A stretch of DNA of 64,000 bases from Streptomyces erythrochromogenes (GCF_036170895.1 NZ_CP108036.1:2046001-2110000), one strand, 5' to 3'. Shown: positions 25,952-35,156, counted from the first letter of the stretch. Notes: generated by a model not told the origin, from the letters alone. Numbers and translations: made by a program.

Positions 25952-25996
25952 CGCCAGGGGGTGCGGGCCGCGCCGTGCGGCCCTCACCCCCTGGCG
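25952..25996. terminator. Bidirectional terminator after osmC
   Basis: A 12-bp stem (25952-25963 with 25985-25996) with an inner GGCCGC/GCGGCC stem, between the convergent osmC and amidohydrolase genes. No T run. Confidence 0.85.
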
Positions 25997-26002
25997 TGTC
26001 CC

Positions 26003-27106
26003 TCAGGCCGTCGCCAGCTGCGGGATCAGCCGCATGGCGTTGTCGTGGTAGATCCCCCGCAGCTGCTCCGGGGTGAAGGCCGGGTCCGCGTCGAGGGCGG
26101 GCAGGGCCAGGTCCGTGACCGTGTCCGCGGGGGCGGCGGGCCAGTCCGTGCCGAACAGGACGTGGTCGGCCGGCACGTGCTCCAGCAGGGTCGCGGCGGG
26201 CGCCATGGGACCCGCGGTGTCGTAGTAGAAGCGGCTCAGGTGGTCGCGGACGGCGGCGGGCTCGACGCTCGGTTCGCAGAACCGCCCGAGGGCCTGCAGG
26301 CGCGTCGCGATGTACGGCAGGAAGCCGCCGGCGTGCGGCAGGACCACGGAGATGTCCGGGAAGCGGTCCAGCGTCCTGCGGCTGATCATGTTCACCGCGG
26401 CCCGGGTGGTGTCCAGCAGGAAGTCGCACACGAAGTTCGGGATGCCCGGAACGGTCGACGCGCCCGGCGGGCCGGGCGGGCCGCCCGGGAGGTTGTGCGG
26501 GTGGGTGTCCACCACCGCGGAGCGCTCGTTCAGCTCGTGGAACAGCCGGTCGTAGGCGGGGTCCCCGAGGTAGACGCCCCCGTAGTTGGCGGTCACGTTG
26601 ACGCCGACGGCGCCGAGCTGCCCGAGACCGCGGCGCACCGCCCAGGACGACGCCTCCTGGTCGTCCAGGAAGAGCGGCACGTAGTACGAGAACCGTCCCG
26701 GATGGGAGGCCGCCACCTCCGTCATCGACCGCAGCGTGATGTTGATCGCCTCGCGCAGCTGGGCCGACGAGCGGTAGGGCGCCGGCAGCATCGGCTTGAG
26801 GACGGCGGTCGTGATGCCCGCGTCGTCCATGAAGCGGATCGTCGCCTCGGTGTCGAGGCGGGTCCACGGCGGCAGTTGCTCCGGCTTGACCAGCCCGTGG
26901 TGCACGGCCCACTCGCGCCACTCCGGGGCGCAGAAGTGATGGTGCATGTCGATCTTCGAGTGGACGGTGCCCGCCGTGTCCGCGCCCGGCGCCGAGGGCC
27001 CCCGGGCGATCCGGATGACCTCGCTGGTGCCCACCGCGGCGATGCGCAGTTCGTCCGCCGGCGTTCCCAGGAGCCGCAGTGCGGGGGTACTCACGGAATC
27101 CGTCAT
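26003..27106 (-). CDS. ACMSD-like amidohydrolase
   Basis: 367 residues of the amidohydrolase_2 group. The metal motif HxH is in IDMHHHFCAPEW at about residue 53, a later histidine lies in VVLPHAGGFLPYIATR, and the aspartate is in LFGTDWPAAP. The family includes ACMSD and other decarboxylases or hydrolases of aromatic and semialdehyde acids. The first 50 residues are an extra segment before the barrel. The upstream P450 gene is separated by only 26 bases, so the two are probably co-transcribed and could act in one catabolic or tailoring step. Substrate unknown. Confidence 0.83.
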   Translation of the reverse strand: MTDSVSTPALRLLGTPADELRIAAVGTSEVIRIARGPSAPGADTAGTVHSKIDMHHHFCAPEWREWAVHHGLVKPEQLPPWTRLDTEATIRFMDDAGITTAVLKPMLPAPYRSSAQLREAINITLRSMTEVAASHPGRFSYYVPLFLDDQEASSWAVRRGLGQLGAVGVNVTANYGGVYLGDPAYDRLFHELNERSAVVDTHPHNLPGGPPGPPGASTVPGIPNFVCDFLLDTTRAAVNMISRRTLDRFPDISVVLPHAGGFLPYIATRLQALGRFCEPSVEPAAVRDHLSRFYYDTAGPMAPAATLLEHVPADHVLFGTDWPAAPADTVTDLALPALDADPAFTPEQLRGIYHDNAMRLIPQLATA

Positions 27107-27132
27107 GCCAATCCACCGCCCATGGGTCTGGG

Positions 27133-28467
27133 TCACTTTCCGGAGGCCACGGAGGCCAGGGTCGGCTCGCCCGGGTCGCGGTCCGGGTCGCCCGGGTCGC
27201 CGTCCCGGCGCGACGGCTCCAGGACGATCCGGAGGTGCTCGAGTCCCCGGAAGGCCGCCACCGGTCCCTTCAGCCACGCGCCCCGGGTCTCCTCCAGGTC
27301 TGCGGGCTCCATGTCCGGGAACTCCCGCAGCAGGCAGGCGAGCGCGATCTCGAGTTCGAGCCGCGCCAGCGGCGCCCCCAGGCAGTAGTGGGTGCCGTGG
27401 CCGAAGCCCAGGTGCGTGCCCTGGAGTCCCTCGCGGGTCACGTCCAGCTCGTCGGGCGCGTCGAACCTCTCCGGGTCCCGGTTGGCCGAGGCGATCGCGA
27501 TCTGCACCAGGGAGCCCTTGGGGATCACCGTGTCCCGGATCCGGGCCTCCTCGGCCGCGTACCGGAAGGTCGAGGTCTCCACCGACCCCTCGAAGCGCAG
27601 CATCTCCTCGACCGCCCCCGGGATGAGCCGGGGGTCCTCGCGGAGCCTGGCCGCCTGGTCGGGGTGGAGCAGCAGGTTGAGGACGGAGTTCCCGATCTGG
27701 TAGGCGGTGGTCTTGTGTCCGGCGAAGAACAGGACCCACAGCGACGCGACCAGTTCGGGGTCGTCCAGCCGTTCCTCCGCCTGGAGGAGGTCGCTGAGGA
27801 AGGTGTCCGACGGGTGGTCGCGGGTGTCCGAGATGAGCCGCTCCAGCCGGTGCTGGAGCCGCTCTTCGGCCGCCTTCAGCTCCGCCCTGCGGCTGGGGTC
27901 GAACCGGGAGCGCGTCACCACCGCGAACTGCTCCAGGATCTCCGGACGGTCCTCCTGCGGGATGCCCATGAGTTCGCACAGGACCGCGACGGGCAGCGGG
28001 AACGCGAACGAGGCCATCAGGTCGACCGTGCCGGCCCCGCGGCACTCGCCGAGGATCGTCTCGGCGATCTCGGTGATCCTCGGACGCATCTGCTCCACCC
28101 GCCGCGGGGTGAAGGCGCTGCGCAGGATGCGGCGCAGCCGGGTGTGCCGGGGCGGGTCCGAGAAGAGGACGTTGTCGTCGAGCGCGTCGAAGAAGCTGCC
28201 GTACACGGCGTGGTAGGTGTCGATGGCGCCGCGCATGTCCTTGCTGAACCGGGGGTCCGACAGGGCGTCGCGGGCGTCGTCGTGGCGGGTGATCAGGTAC
28301 GTGTCGACCCCGTGGGGCGGGGTCAGCCGGCACACCGGGGCCTGCTCGCGCAGGGCCGCGTACAGGGGGTGGGGGCACTGCCGGTACTCCGGCGCGCCCC
28401 TGGAGACGGCCGACACGATGTCGTGCAGTTCTCCGTCGCCGTTCGGTGCCGCATCCCGCTGCGCCAT
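27133..28467 (-). CDS. Cytochrome P450
   Basis: 444 residues. The heme loop is FGHGTHYCLGAPLARLE with the cysteine at residue 362. The I-helix reads LFFAGHKTTAYQ, with HKTT in place of the common x-E/D-T-T. The K-helix is in VEEMLRFEG, where the ExxR fits EEMLR. The sequence resembles class I bacterial P450s of the CYP105/107 type, which need a ferredoxin partner; none is nearby. A DGDPGDPDRDPGEP repeat-like acidic tail follows the catalytic domain. ATG 28467 has GGAGGG about 8 bases upstream. It is the first gene of a pair with the amidohydrolase. Confidence 0.9.
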   Translation of the reverse strand: MAQRDAAPNGDGELHDIVSAVSRGAPEYRQCPHPLYAALREQAPVCRLTPPHGVDTYLITRHDDARDALSDPRFSKDMRGAIDTYHAVYGSFFDALDDNVLFSDPPRHTRLRRILRSAFTPRRVEQMRPRITEIAETILGECRGAGTVDLMASFAFPLPVAVLCELMGIPQEDRPEILEQFAVVTRSRFDPSRRAELKAAEERLQHRLERLISDTRDHPSDTFLSDLLQAEERLDDPELVASLWVLFFAGHKTTAYQIGNSVLNLLLHPDQAARLREDPRLIPGAVEEMLRFEGSVETSTFRYAAEEARIRDTVIPKGSLVQIAIASANRDPERFDAPDELDVTREGLQGTHLGFGHGTHYCLGAPLARLELEIALACLLREFPDMEPADLEETRGAWLKGPVAAFRGLEHLRIVLEPSRRDGDPGDPDRDPGEPTLASVASGK

Positions 28468-28799
28468 GTTCCGCACCCTCCGTCGCACTCCGCCGTGGCT
28501 GTGGCCGTCGCAACGGCCGTCCGCGGACTCACCGGTTCCCCGTGCCGGTGCGCCGCGAAACGGCCCGGCTCCCGTTCGGGTGAGCCGCCGGCCCGGGGCC
28601 GGGGCCGTCCCCGGGTGCGGCTGCCCGGTCACCGGTCGGCCGGGCGGCGGCGGGTCGGCCGCGGGCCGGCCGCCCTCCTGGCGTCGGCCGATCGGCGGTC
28701 GCCCGTCCGAGCCGTGTACGGGCCGGGCGCGGGGCGGGTGCGGCGGCCCGTGGGAAGGGCTGCTGTGCCACCAGCCAGCCCGTCACGAGGAGCCCGCGC
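28468..28799. other. Divergent intergenic region
   Basis: 332 bases of extremely GC-rich sequence between a P450 gene and a secreted-protein gene that point apart. Many short GGCC-type inverted repeats occur, as expected from base composition, and the region near 28760-28785 can form a GGCTG/CAGCC hairpin just before the secreted-protein gene. No gene and no clear promoter motif is seen. Confidence 0.4.
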
Positions 28800-29357
28800 A
28801 TGGTCCGACGTCTCGCCCCCGCCCTCACCGCTGCCGCCGCGCTCGTCCTTGCTGCCGTCGCCGCGCCGCCGGCCGCCGCCGGCCACGGCCCGGACGCCGG
28901 CCGGGCCCTGGCCGACCGGGCGGTCGCGTACGCCGCGACCGCCCGGTTCCAGGTGCACGCCAACGCGGTGGCGGCCGGCTACGTGCCGGACAAGTACTGC
29001 GTCTTCGACAAGGTGGGCAGGACCGGCGCGCTCGGCTACCCGCACTTCAACCACAAGTACGACAACTCCGTCGACCCGACGAAGCCCGCCGCGCTCTACT
29101 ACGAGGACGACGGGCGCGGCGGCAAGCGCCTCGTCGGCGTCCAGTGGCTGGTCTACGACCGCGACCAGAAGCTGACGACGGACGACGACCGCCCCACGAT
29201 GTTCGGCACCGCGTTCAAGGGCCCCAAGCCCGGCAACTTCCCCGGCCAGCCGGTCCACTACGCCCTGCACCTGTGGCTCTGGAAGAAGAACCCCCGCGGC
29301 CTGCACGAGACCTTCAACCCGGCGGTGGCCTGCCTCCCGGGCACCACCCGGCCGTAG
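28800..29357 (+). CDS. Secreted protein of unknown function
   Basis: 185 residues with a Sec signal (VRRLAPALTAAAALVLAAVA, cut near AAAG at about residue 28). The mature part is rich in aromatic and charged residues: GYVPDKYCVFDKVGRT, YPHFNHKYDN, VQWLVYDRDQK, and LHLWLWKKNPRG. Two cysteines (in KYCVFD and AVACLPG) may form one disulfide. It is not recognised. The start at 28800 follows the sequence ACGAGGAGCCCGCGC, with GAGGAG as ribosome-binding site. A PhoX-like gene follows at 29474. Confidence 0.75.
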   Translation: MVRRLAPALTAAAALVLAAVAAPPAAAGHGPDAGRALADRAVAYAATARFQVHANAVAAGYVPDKYCVFDKVGRTGALGYPHFNHKYDNSVDPTKPAALYYEDDGRGGKRLVGVQWLVYDRDQKLTTDDDRPTMFGTAFKGPKPGNFPGQPVHYALHLWLWKKNPRGLHETFNPAVACLPGTTRP

Positions 29358-29473
29358 GAGGTGTCCTGACGGCTGTGTCCTGACGGCTGTGTCTTGTCGG
29401 CCGGGCCGGTCACGGGCCCGGCATGATCGGCGGGACAAACCCTACGGGGCCCGACGTCCTCCGGGAGCCGCCG

Positions 29474-30832
29474 ATGTCCGTCACCCGACGCAGCCTGCTC
29501 GCCGCCGGCGCGATCGCCTTCAGCGGAGCACTGGGCGCACTGTTCGCCGGCGGCTCCCCCGCCTCCTCCCGGGCGGCCCGGGCCGGCGGCGGGTACGGGC
29601 CGCTGCTCCGCGACCCGCGCGGGCTGCTCGATCTGCCCGCCGGGTTCGCCTACCGGGTGCTCTCGCGGGCGGGCGACCCGCTGCGTTCCGGTGAGGGCGC
29701 CGTCCCCGCCAACTGCGACGGCATGGCCGCCTTCGACGCCGGGGGCGGCCGGGTCCGGCTGGTGCGCAACCACGAGAACCGGGCCACCGCCGCCCTGCGC
29801 GTGCCCGCCGTGGCGGGGCTGACGTACGACCCCGGGGCGCTCGGCGGCTGCACGGCGCTGGACCTCGCCGCGGACGGGCGGGTCACCGGCGAGCGGGTCG
29901 CCCTCGCCGGCACCGCCGTCAACTGCGCGGGCGGTCGCACCCCCTGGAACACCTGGCTGAGCTGCGAGGAGACCGAGGACCGGGCCGGCACCGCAGGCTG
30001 CGAGCGGGACCACGGCTACGTCTTCGAGGTGGACCCGGCGCGCCCGCAGCGCACGGGCGCCGTCCCGCTCACCGCGATGGGCCGCTTCGCGCACGAGGCC
30101 GTCGCCGTGGACCCGTACCGCGGGGTGGTCTACGAGACCGAGGACGCCTTCGTCCGGCCCTTCGGCCTGTTCTACCGGTTCCTGCCGGACCGGCCGCTCG
30201 GCGGCACCGGTTCGCTGCGGGCCGGCGGCGCCCTGGAGGCCCTGCGGGTCCCGGGTCTGGCGGACCTGGCGGCGGTGGACGAGCCCGGGGCGGAGTTCCC
30301 GGTGGAGTGGGTGCCCGTACCGGACCCCTCGGCGGCCGTCACCCCGATCCGCCACCAGGACTTCGGGCCGGGCGGCATCACGCACGCGCAGAAGCTGGAG
30401 GGCTGCTACTGGGGCGGCGACGGCGTCCACTTCGTGTCCAGCTACGCCCGCAGGGGCGAGGGAGCGCCCGCCGACCACCACGGACAGGTGTGGTTCTACG
30501 ATCCGCGCCGGGCCCGGCTCCGCCTGGACGTGCTCTTCGGGCCGGCCGCCGACGTGCAGCTGCCCGGGGACTCCCCCGACAACATCTGTCTGGCCCCGGA
30601 CGGCGGGCTGATGGTGTGCGAGGACGGCGGCGGGGCGCAGTACGTGTTCGGGGTGACGGCGGGTGGCGAGGTCTATCCGGTGGCCCGCAACGCCGACGAC
30701 ATCGGCGGGCCGGGGGCCCCGGAGTGGGGGGAGTTCGCCGGGGTCGCCTTCTCCCCCGACGGGCGGACCCTGTACGTCAACGCCTACGCGCCGGGCACCA
30801 CCTTCGCCGTGACGGGCCCCTGGCGGCGCTGA
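29474..30832 (+). CDS. PhoX-like DUF839 protein, Tat-exported
   Basis: 452 residues. TRRSLLAAGAIAFSGAL at the N-terminus is a twin-arginine signal. The mature part is a beta-propeller-like DUF839/PhoX domain: AANCDGMAAF-like start, RNHENR, SCEETED, GRFAHEAVAVD, YETEDAF, and near the end CLAPDGGLMVCEDGGG and AGVAFSPDGRTLYVNAY. PhoX enzymes are Ca/Fe phosphatases; several DUF839 members have no proven activity, so phosphatase is only probable. ATG 29474 is taken since it begins just before the Tat motif; an in-frame ATG lies 17 codons upstream (29423). No PHO-box was looked for by alignment. Confidence 0.83.
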   Translation: MSVTRRSLLAAGAIAFSGALGALFAGGSPASSRAARAGGGYGPLLRDPRGLLDLPAGFAYRVLSRAGDPLRSGEGAVPANCDGMAAFDAGGGRVRLVRNHENRATAALRVPAVAGLTYDPGALGGCTALDLAADGRVTGERVALAGTAVNCAGGRTPWNTWLSCEETEDRAGTAGCERDHGYVFEVDPARPQRTGAVPLTAMGRFAHEAVAVDPYRGVVYETEDAFVRPFGLFYRFLPDRPLGGTGSLRAGGALEALRVPGLADLAAVDEPGAEFPVEWVPVPDPSAAVTPIRHQDFGPGGITHAQKLEGCYWGGDGVHFVSSYARRGEGAPADHHGQVWFYDPRRARLRLDVLFGPAADVQLPGDSPDNICLAPDGGLMVCEDGGGAQYVFGVTAGGEVYPVARNADDIGGPGAPEWGEFAGVAFSPDGRTLYVNAYAPGTTFAVTGPWRR

Positions 30833-30887
30833 CCGGGGGTCTCGCGGCACAAGTGGGAGTGCCGCAGACATCCACTTGTCACATAGT

Positions 30888-30895
30888 CATATATT
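30888..30895 (+). promoter_or_regulatory. AT-rich -10 region of the deacetylase gene
   Basis: An island CATATATT, the only AT-rich stretch nearby, ends 8 bases before the GTG at 30904. It fits a -10 hexamer (TATATT at 30890-30895) with leaderless or near-leaderless transcription. A TTGTCA at 30876 is too close to be its -35. Confidence 0.45.
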
Positions 30896-30903
30896 TTGCG
30901 TGC

Positions 30904-31830
30904 GTGACCATTTCTGTGCGCAAGGTTGCGGCCGCGGCCGCACTCAGTGCCGCCCTCACCGCTTCCCTCGCGGGCTGCGGCGGCTCCGGCACCAAGGACG
31001 CCGGCCGCGAAGCCCGCCTGGGAACGCCCGCGGCGTCCGCCCCCGCGGGTTCCGCGCCCGGCGCCGCGGCCGCCTCCCAGAGCCCCTCCCCCGGCGCCCC
31101 GGGCGCCCCGCCGGCCGGCGCGCCCGGCAAGGCGCCGACCCTGGCACCCGGCCCGAACGGCCTGACCCCCGTCTTCGAGCGGGCGAAGCAGCACACGGAC
31201 AAGACCGTGGCACTGACCTTCGACGCCGACATGACCTCCGACCAGGGGCCGCGCGCCGCGGGCGGGGAGCGCTTCGACAACCCGCAGCTGATCTCGACGC
31301 TGCGCACCCTCAAGGTGCCCTCGACGATCTTCATGACGGGCCGCTGGGCCGAGGAGTACCCGGACCAGACCAAAGCCATCGGGACCGATCCGAACTTCGA
31401 GATCGCGAACCACTCCTACAGCCACCACGCCTTCAAGTCCCCCTGCTACGGACTGCCCGCGCTCGACGGGGCCGCCGCCCGGGCCGACGTGGACCGGGCC
31501 TTCGCCGCCTTCCGCCAGGCCGGCGCCGTCAACACCGTCCCGTACTTCCGCTTCCCCGGCGGCTGCTACGACGACCCGGCGCTGCGGGCCCTGTCCACGG
31601 CCAAGGTCACGGCGGTGCAGTGGGACGTGGTCAGCGGGGACGCCTTCGCCAAGGACCCTGACGCGGTGGCCGAGCAGGTCCTCGCCGGGGTGAAGCCCGG
31701 CTCGGTGGTGGTGATGCACTGCACGCGCAGCGCCGCCCCCGTCACCGAGGAGGCCATCCAGAAGATCGTCCCGGAACTGCGCAAGCGCGGCTACCGGTTC
31801 GTGAAGGTGTCCGAGCTGATCGGGACGTAG
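30904..31830 (+). CDS. Polysaccharide deacetylase lipoprotein
   Basis: 308 residues. A lipobox LAGC places the lipidated cysteine at residue 25, followed by an Ala/Pro/Gly-rich linker to about residue 85. The NodB domain shows VALTFDADMTSD (catalytic base and first metal aspartate), ANHSYSHHAF (metal histidines), RFPGGCYDD and QWDVVSGDAF, and VVMHCTRSA. These enzymes remove N- or O-acetyl groups from peptidoglycan or chitin-like polymers at the outside of the membrane. GTG 30904 is the start because the signal peptide begins there. A decayed ABC gene lies beyond its end on the other strand. Confidence 0.9.
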   Translation: MTISVRKVAAAAALSAALTASLAGCGGSGTKDAGREARLGTPAASAPAGSAPGAAAASQSPSPGAPGAPPAGAPGKAPTLAPGPNGLTPVFERAKQHTDKTVALTFDADMTSDQGPRAAGGERFDNPQLISTLRTLKVPSTIFMTGRWAEEYPDQTKAIGTDPNFEIANHSYSHHAFKSPCYGLPALDGAAARADVDRAFAAFRQAGAVNTVPYFRFPGGCYDDPALRALSTAKVTAVQWDVVSGDAFAKDPDAVAEQVLAGVKPGSVVVMHCTRSAAPVTEEAIQKIVPELRKRGYRFVKVSELIGT

Positions 31831-31847
31831 CGGTCGGTCGCGCTCCC

Positions 31848-32121
31848 TCACCCCCGCCGGGCCGCGGACAGGCCGCCGTGCCCGCGGCGGGGCCGGCCGC
31901 GGCCCGGTCGCAGACCAGGAGCGCCGCGGAGGCCGCCAGGCTCCGGTGAGGAGCGCCCCGGCGAGGCCGGTGAGCAGGGCCGCCGCGTGCACCCGTACGG
32001 GACCGGCAGTTGCCGCCTTCGACCCGGACCAGCGCGCCGGGCGGCACCTCCAGGGAGATCCCGCGCAGCACCCAGGGCCGGCGCCGGCCGTAGCGGCGGC
32101 CCACCCCGATGAGGTTCAGTG
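31848..32121 (-). pseudogene. ABC transporter ATPase/permease remnant
   Basis: On the minus strand the sequence from about 32121 reads LIGVGRRYGRRRPWVLRGIS and PGALVRVEG, the first 40 residues of an ABC ATP-binding protein up to the point where the Walker A loop should begin. Walker A itself is missing. Directly after it, a different frame reads VHAAALLTGLAGALLTG, then with a shift SLAASAALLVCDRAAAG, then a third frame ends at a stop at 31848; these look like the membrane segments of a permease. The pattern fits a large internal deletion joining two former neighbours, followed by frameshifts. It touches the end of the AIM24 gene. Confidence 0.6.
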
Positions 32122-32787
32122 CGCGGCCGTCTCGGTGAGCTCGCTCGGGCGGACGATGACGAAGCCCTCGCCGCTCAGCTTCAGCTGGACCGCCTCGCCG
32201 GAGCCGCCGCGGATCATCGAGCCGACCGACTGGGAGCGGTGCAGGCCGGTCTCCAGCTGGGCGCTCCAGCCGACGACGGCGTCCGTGTCGACGTGGACGG
32301 GGGCCTGCGGGGTGACCGGGATGATGATCGGGTGTCCGTCGCAGACGACGGCGAGCTTTCCGGTGCCGGTGAAGACGCTGTTGAAGAGGCCGCCGCCGGT
32401 CATGCCGGCGCCCTTGACCATCTTGATCTCGTAGGACAGCGTCGGGTCGAAGCACAACACGTTGCGCCCGTTGACGGTGAGGGCGTCACCGTGCTCGATG
32501 TCGATGATGAAGCAGTTGCCCGCCTGGTGGGCGAACCAGGCCTCGCCCTGGCCGCGTACGGACATCAGCGCCAGGCCCTCGCCCGTGACCGCGCGCTTGA
32601 GCATGCCGCCTATGCCCTGCCCCTTGCGCTCGAACTGCAGGTCGCCGCGGAAGGCGACCATCGAGCCCTGACGGGCCAGCATCTCCCCGTTGACGTTGTA
32701 CTTCACGGACTTGGCGTTCTGCAGGCTCATGCCGGGGGTGACGGCGGCCCGGGCCAGGTTCTCGGACGCGAAAAGATCACTCTTCAT
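32116..32787 (-). CDS. AIM24 family protein
   Basis: 223 residues of the AIM24/TerD-like beta-rich fold: MVAFRGDLQFERKGQG, EAWFAHQAGNCFIIDIE, LTVNGRNVLCFD, GGGLFNSVFTGTGKL and VHVDTDAVVGWSA. Bacterial AIM24 proteins are cytoplasmic or membrane-associated and poorly understood; the mitochondrial namesake supports membrane structure. No reaction is known. ATG 32787 is used; an in-frame GTG/ATG region five codons upstream is less likely. It may once have been followed by an ABC transporter, now decayed. Confidence 0.87.
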   Translation of the reverse strand: MKSDLFASENLARAAVTPGMSLQNAKSVKYNVNGEMLARQGSMVAFRGDLQFERKGQGIGGMLKRAVTGEGLALMSVRGQGEAWFAHQAGNCFIIDIEHGDALTVNGRNVLCFDPTLSYEIKMVKGAGMTGGGLFNSVFTGTGKLAVVCDGHPIIIPVTPQAPVHVDTDAVVGWSAQLETGLHRSQSVGSMIRGGSGEAVQLKLSGEGFVIVRPSELTETAAH

Positions 32788-32858
32788 GGCCCCGATCCTC
32801 ACCCGGGCCGGCCCCCCGGGACATCCTCCTCAAGGCGGAGCCTGGCATCCTTGGCGGG

Positions 32859-33611
32859 ATGAGCAGCCAGCACACGAACGACACCTCCGGCGTACCCGCG
32901 GTCGGGGCCGACAGTGCCTTCCGGCGGGAGCACGTACTGCGCGACGAGGCCCCGCAGTTCGTCCTGCCGCTGGTCGTACGCATCGAGAAGGCGGAGCCGC
33001 CCGCCCGGACCGACGCGCTGGAGACCGCGGCCCGGGCCGTGCTGGTGCTGCTCTCCGACGAGCGGGCGCACGGCGAGGGCGAGTGGGCACAGGCCGTCCG
33101 GGACTGGCAGGACGCGCGGATCCGCAAGGTGGTCCGGCGGGCGCGCGGGGCGGAGTGGCGCAAGGCGGAGACCCTGCCCGGCATCACGGTCCGCGGCGAC
33201 GCCGCGCAGGTCCGGGTCTTCCCTCCCGTGCCCCTCGACGGCTGGCCCAAGGAACTGGCCAAGCTCCAGGTGTCGGGCACCGACCTCGACGACCCGCGGC
33301 CGGTCCCCGCGGCCGACGGACCCGCCCTGCCGGTGCTGTGGCTCAACCCCGCTCTGGAGATGTCGGCCGGCAAGGCGATGGCCCAGGCCGGGCACGCGGC
33401 CCAGCTGGCGTGGTGGGAACTGGCGCGGGCGGAGCGGGACGCCTGGCAGGAGTCGGGCTTCCGCCTGGCCGTACGGACCGCCGCGCGCGAGCGGTGGGCG
33501 GAGCTGAGCGGGAGCGGGCTGCCGGTGGTCCGCGACGCCGGGTTCACCGAGATCGCCCCGGGCAGCGCGACGGTCGTGGCCGACCATCCGGCGCTGCGGG
33601 CCCGGCTCTGA
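32859..33611 (+). CDS. Peptidyl-tRNA hydrolase Pth2-like protein
   Basis: 250 residues. The C-terminal part, WLNPALEMSAGKAMAQAGHAA and on, resembles the Pth2 helix with the K-x2-Q-x2-H pattern that binds the tRNA, and ends PVVRDAGFTEIAPGSATVVA, the beta strands of the Pth2 domain. Pth2 frees tRNA from stalled peptidyl-tRNA; in Streptomyces it would be additional to the bacterial Pth1. The first 120 residues (EAPQFVLPLVVRIEKAEPP, WRKAETLPGITVRGD) are a second, possibly repeated, half. Start ATG 32859 is divergent from AIM24 (71 bases). Confidence 0.75.
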   Translation: MSSQHTNDTSGVPAVGADSAFRREHVLRDEAPQFVLPLVVRIEKAEPPARTDALETAARAVLVLLSDERAHGEGEWAQAVRDWQDARIRKVVRRARGAEWRKAETLPGITVRGDAAQVRVFPPVPLDGWPKELAKLQVSGTDLDDPRPVPAADGPALPVLWLNPALEMSAGKAMAQAGHAAQLAWWELARAERDAWQESGFRLAVRTAARERWAELSGSGLPVVRDAGFTEIAPGSATVVADHPALRARL

Positions 33612-33743
33612 CGGCTCCTCGGCGGCCGCTCCGGTCTGCCGGGAACCTCAAATGTTGCTCTGAACGTCCCGTCGGGCGGATTGGCGCGACCGCGGCGGGT
33701 GCATGACATCCGCACACAGTGCTTTGAGAGGGGGCGAGGGGAC

Positions 33744-35156
33744 ATGAAGCCCATGGCACACCTGGGGGTGGGCATCGGCTGGCGGCCGGAGATCGCGGAC
33801 GCGGTCGCCCGGCTGGACGGCCTGGACTGGGTCGAGGTGGTGGCCGAGAACATCTGCCCGGGCCACCTGCCCGAGGCCCTTCAGCGGCTGCGCGAGCGGG
33901 GCACGCGCATCGTGCCGCACGGTGTCTCGCTCGGCCTCGGCGGCGCCGACCGACCGGATCCGCAGAAGCTGGCGGCACTCGGGGAGCGGGCGGTGGCGCT
34001 GGGGGCGCCGCTCGTCACCGAGCACATCGCCTTCGTACGGGCCTCCTCGCCGGTGCTGGAGGCCGGGCACCTGCTGCCGGTTCCGCGCACCCGCGACGCG
34101 CTGGACGTGCTGTGCGAGAACGTGCGGATCGCGCAGGACGCGCTGCCCGTGCCGCTGGCGCTGGAGAACATCGCCGCGCTGTTCTCGTGGCCGGGCGAGG
34201 AGATGACGGAGGGGCAGTTCCTCACGGAGCTGGTCGAGCGGACCGGGGTCCGGCTGCTCATCGACGTGGCCAACCTGCACACCAACCGGGTCAACCGGGG
34301 CGAGGACCCGGCCGCCGTCCTGGACGCGATCCCGCTGGAGGCGCTGGCGTACGTGCACGTCGCGGGCGGTGTGGAGCGGGACGGCGTCTGGCACGACACG
34401 CACGCGCACCCCGTGCCGCCGGTCGTGCTCGACCTGCTGGCCGAGCTGCGCTCGCGGGTGGAACCGGCGGGCGTCCTGCTGGAGCGGGACGACGACTTCC
34501 CGCCCGAGGCGGAGCTCGCGGGCGAACTGACCGCGATCCGCGAGGTCGTGACGGCCGGCCGCACGGCCGCGGAAGGGTCGGGAGCCAGGCCGGACGCGGG
34601 CGGGCCGGACACCGTACGCGGACCCGCTCCGGACACTGCGGCGCAGGCCGCTCGCGCCGCCGCGCCGGAGTCGGGAGCCGCCCCGGAGCCGGGATCCGCG
34701 CCTGAGCCGGACTCCGGGCCGGAGCCCGAGGGGCGGGGGGCCGGCGAGGCCGCCCGGACCCGTGTGGCGCTCGGGCAGGCCGCGCTGCTGTCCGCGCTCG
34801 TGGCCGGGACCCCCGTGCCCGAGGGCTTCGACCGCGCGCGCATCCGGGTGCAGGTGCGGGCGCTGGCCGCCAAGCGGGCCGACGTGGTCGCCAAGGTGGC
34901 TCCGGAGCTGCCCGGGATCCTCGGCGGACCCGACCCGTACCGCAAGGCCTTCCTCGCCTACGCGAAGGGCCGCCCCATGACCGCCGGATACCGCAGGGAC
35001 GCGCTGGACTTCGCGGAGCACCTGCTGATCCAGGACCTGCCGGCCGACCCGGCCGCCCGGCGCCGGCTCACCGCCTGGTGGCGGGAGCGGGCGGGGGCGA
35101 GGCCGCCCCGCCGCATCGTGCGCTGGGCCCGGACGCTCGCGGGGAGGGCCGCGTGA
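33744..35156 (+). CDS. DUF692/MNIO iron oxidase with C-terminal partner domain
   Basis: 470 residues. Residues 1-270 are a DUF692 TIM barrel of the multinuclear non-heme iron oxidases (MbnB, TglH, BufB families), which oxidise cysteine residues in ribosomal peptides. Likely iron ligands are visible: H59 (VPHGVSL), H94 (TEHIAF), E141 (LENIA), D174/N177/H179 (IDVANLHTN), H205 (VHVAGG), D218/H220/H222 (DTHAHP) and E247. Residues 280-335 are a Pro/Glu/Gly/Ala linker. Residues 335-470 are a helical domain ([37 protein letters not shown]) which may replace the separate partner protein used by other MNIOs (inference). ATG 33744 has GAGGGGAC just upstream. Its stop overlaps the next gene (GTGA). Confidence 0.87.
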   Translation: MKPMAHLGVGIGWRPEIADAVARLDGLDWVEVVAENICPGHLPEALQRLRERGTRIVPHGVSLGLGGADRPDPQKLAALGERAVALGAPLVTEHIAFVRASSPVLEAGHLLPVPRTRDALDVLCENVRIAQDALPVPLALENIAALFSWPGEEMTEGQFLTELVERTGVRLLIDVANLHTNRVNRGEDPAAVLDAIPLEALAYVHVAGGVERDGVWHDTHAHPVPPVVLDLLAELRSRVEPAGVLLERDDDFPPEAELAGELTAIREVVTAGRTAAEGSGARPDAGGPDTVRGPAPDTAAQAARAAAPESGAAPEPGSAPEPDSGPEPEGRGAGEAARTRVALGQAALLSALVAGTPVPEGFDRARIRVQVRALAAKRADVVAKVAPELPGILGGPDPYRKAFLAYAKGRPMTAGYRRDALDFAEHLLIQDLPADPAARRRLTAWWRERAGARPPRRIVRWARTLAGRAA

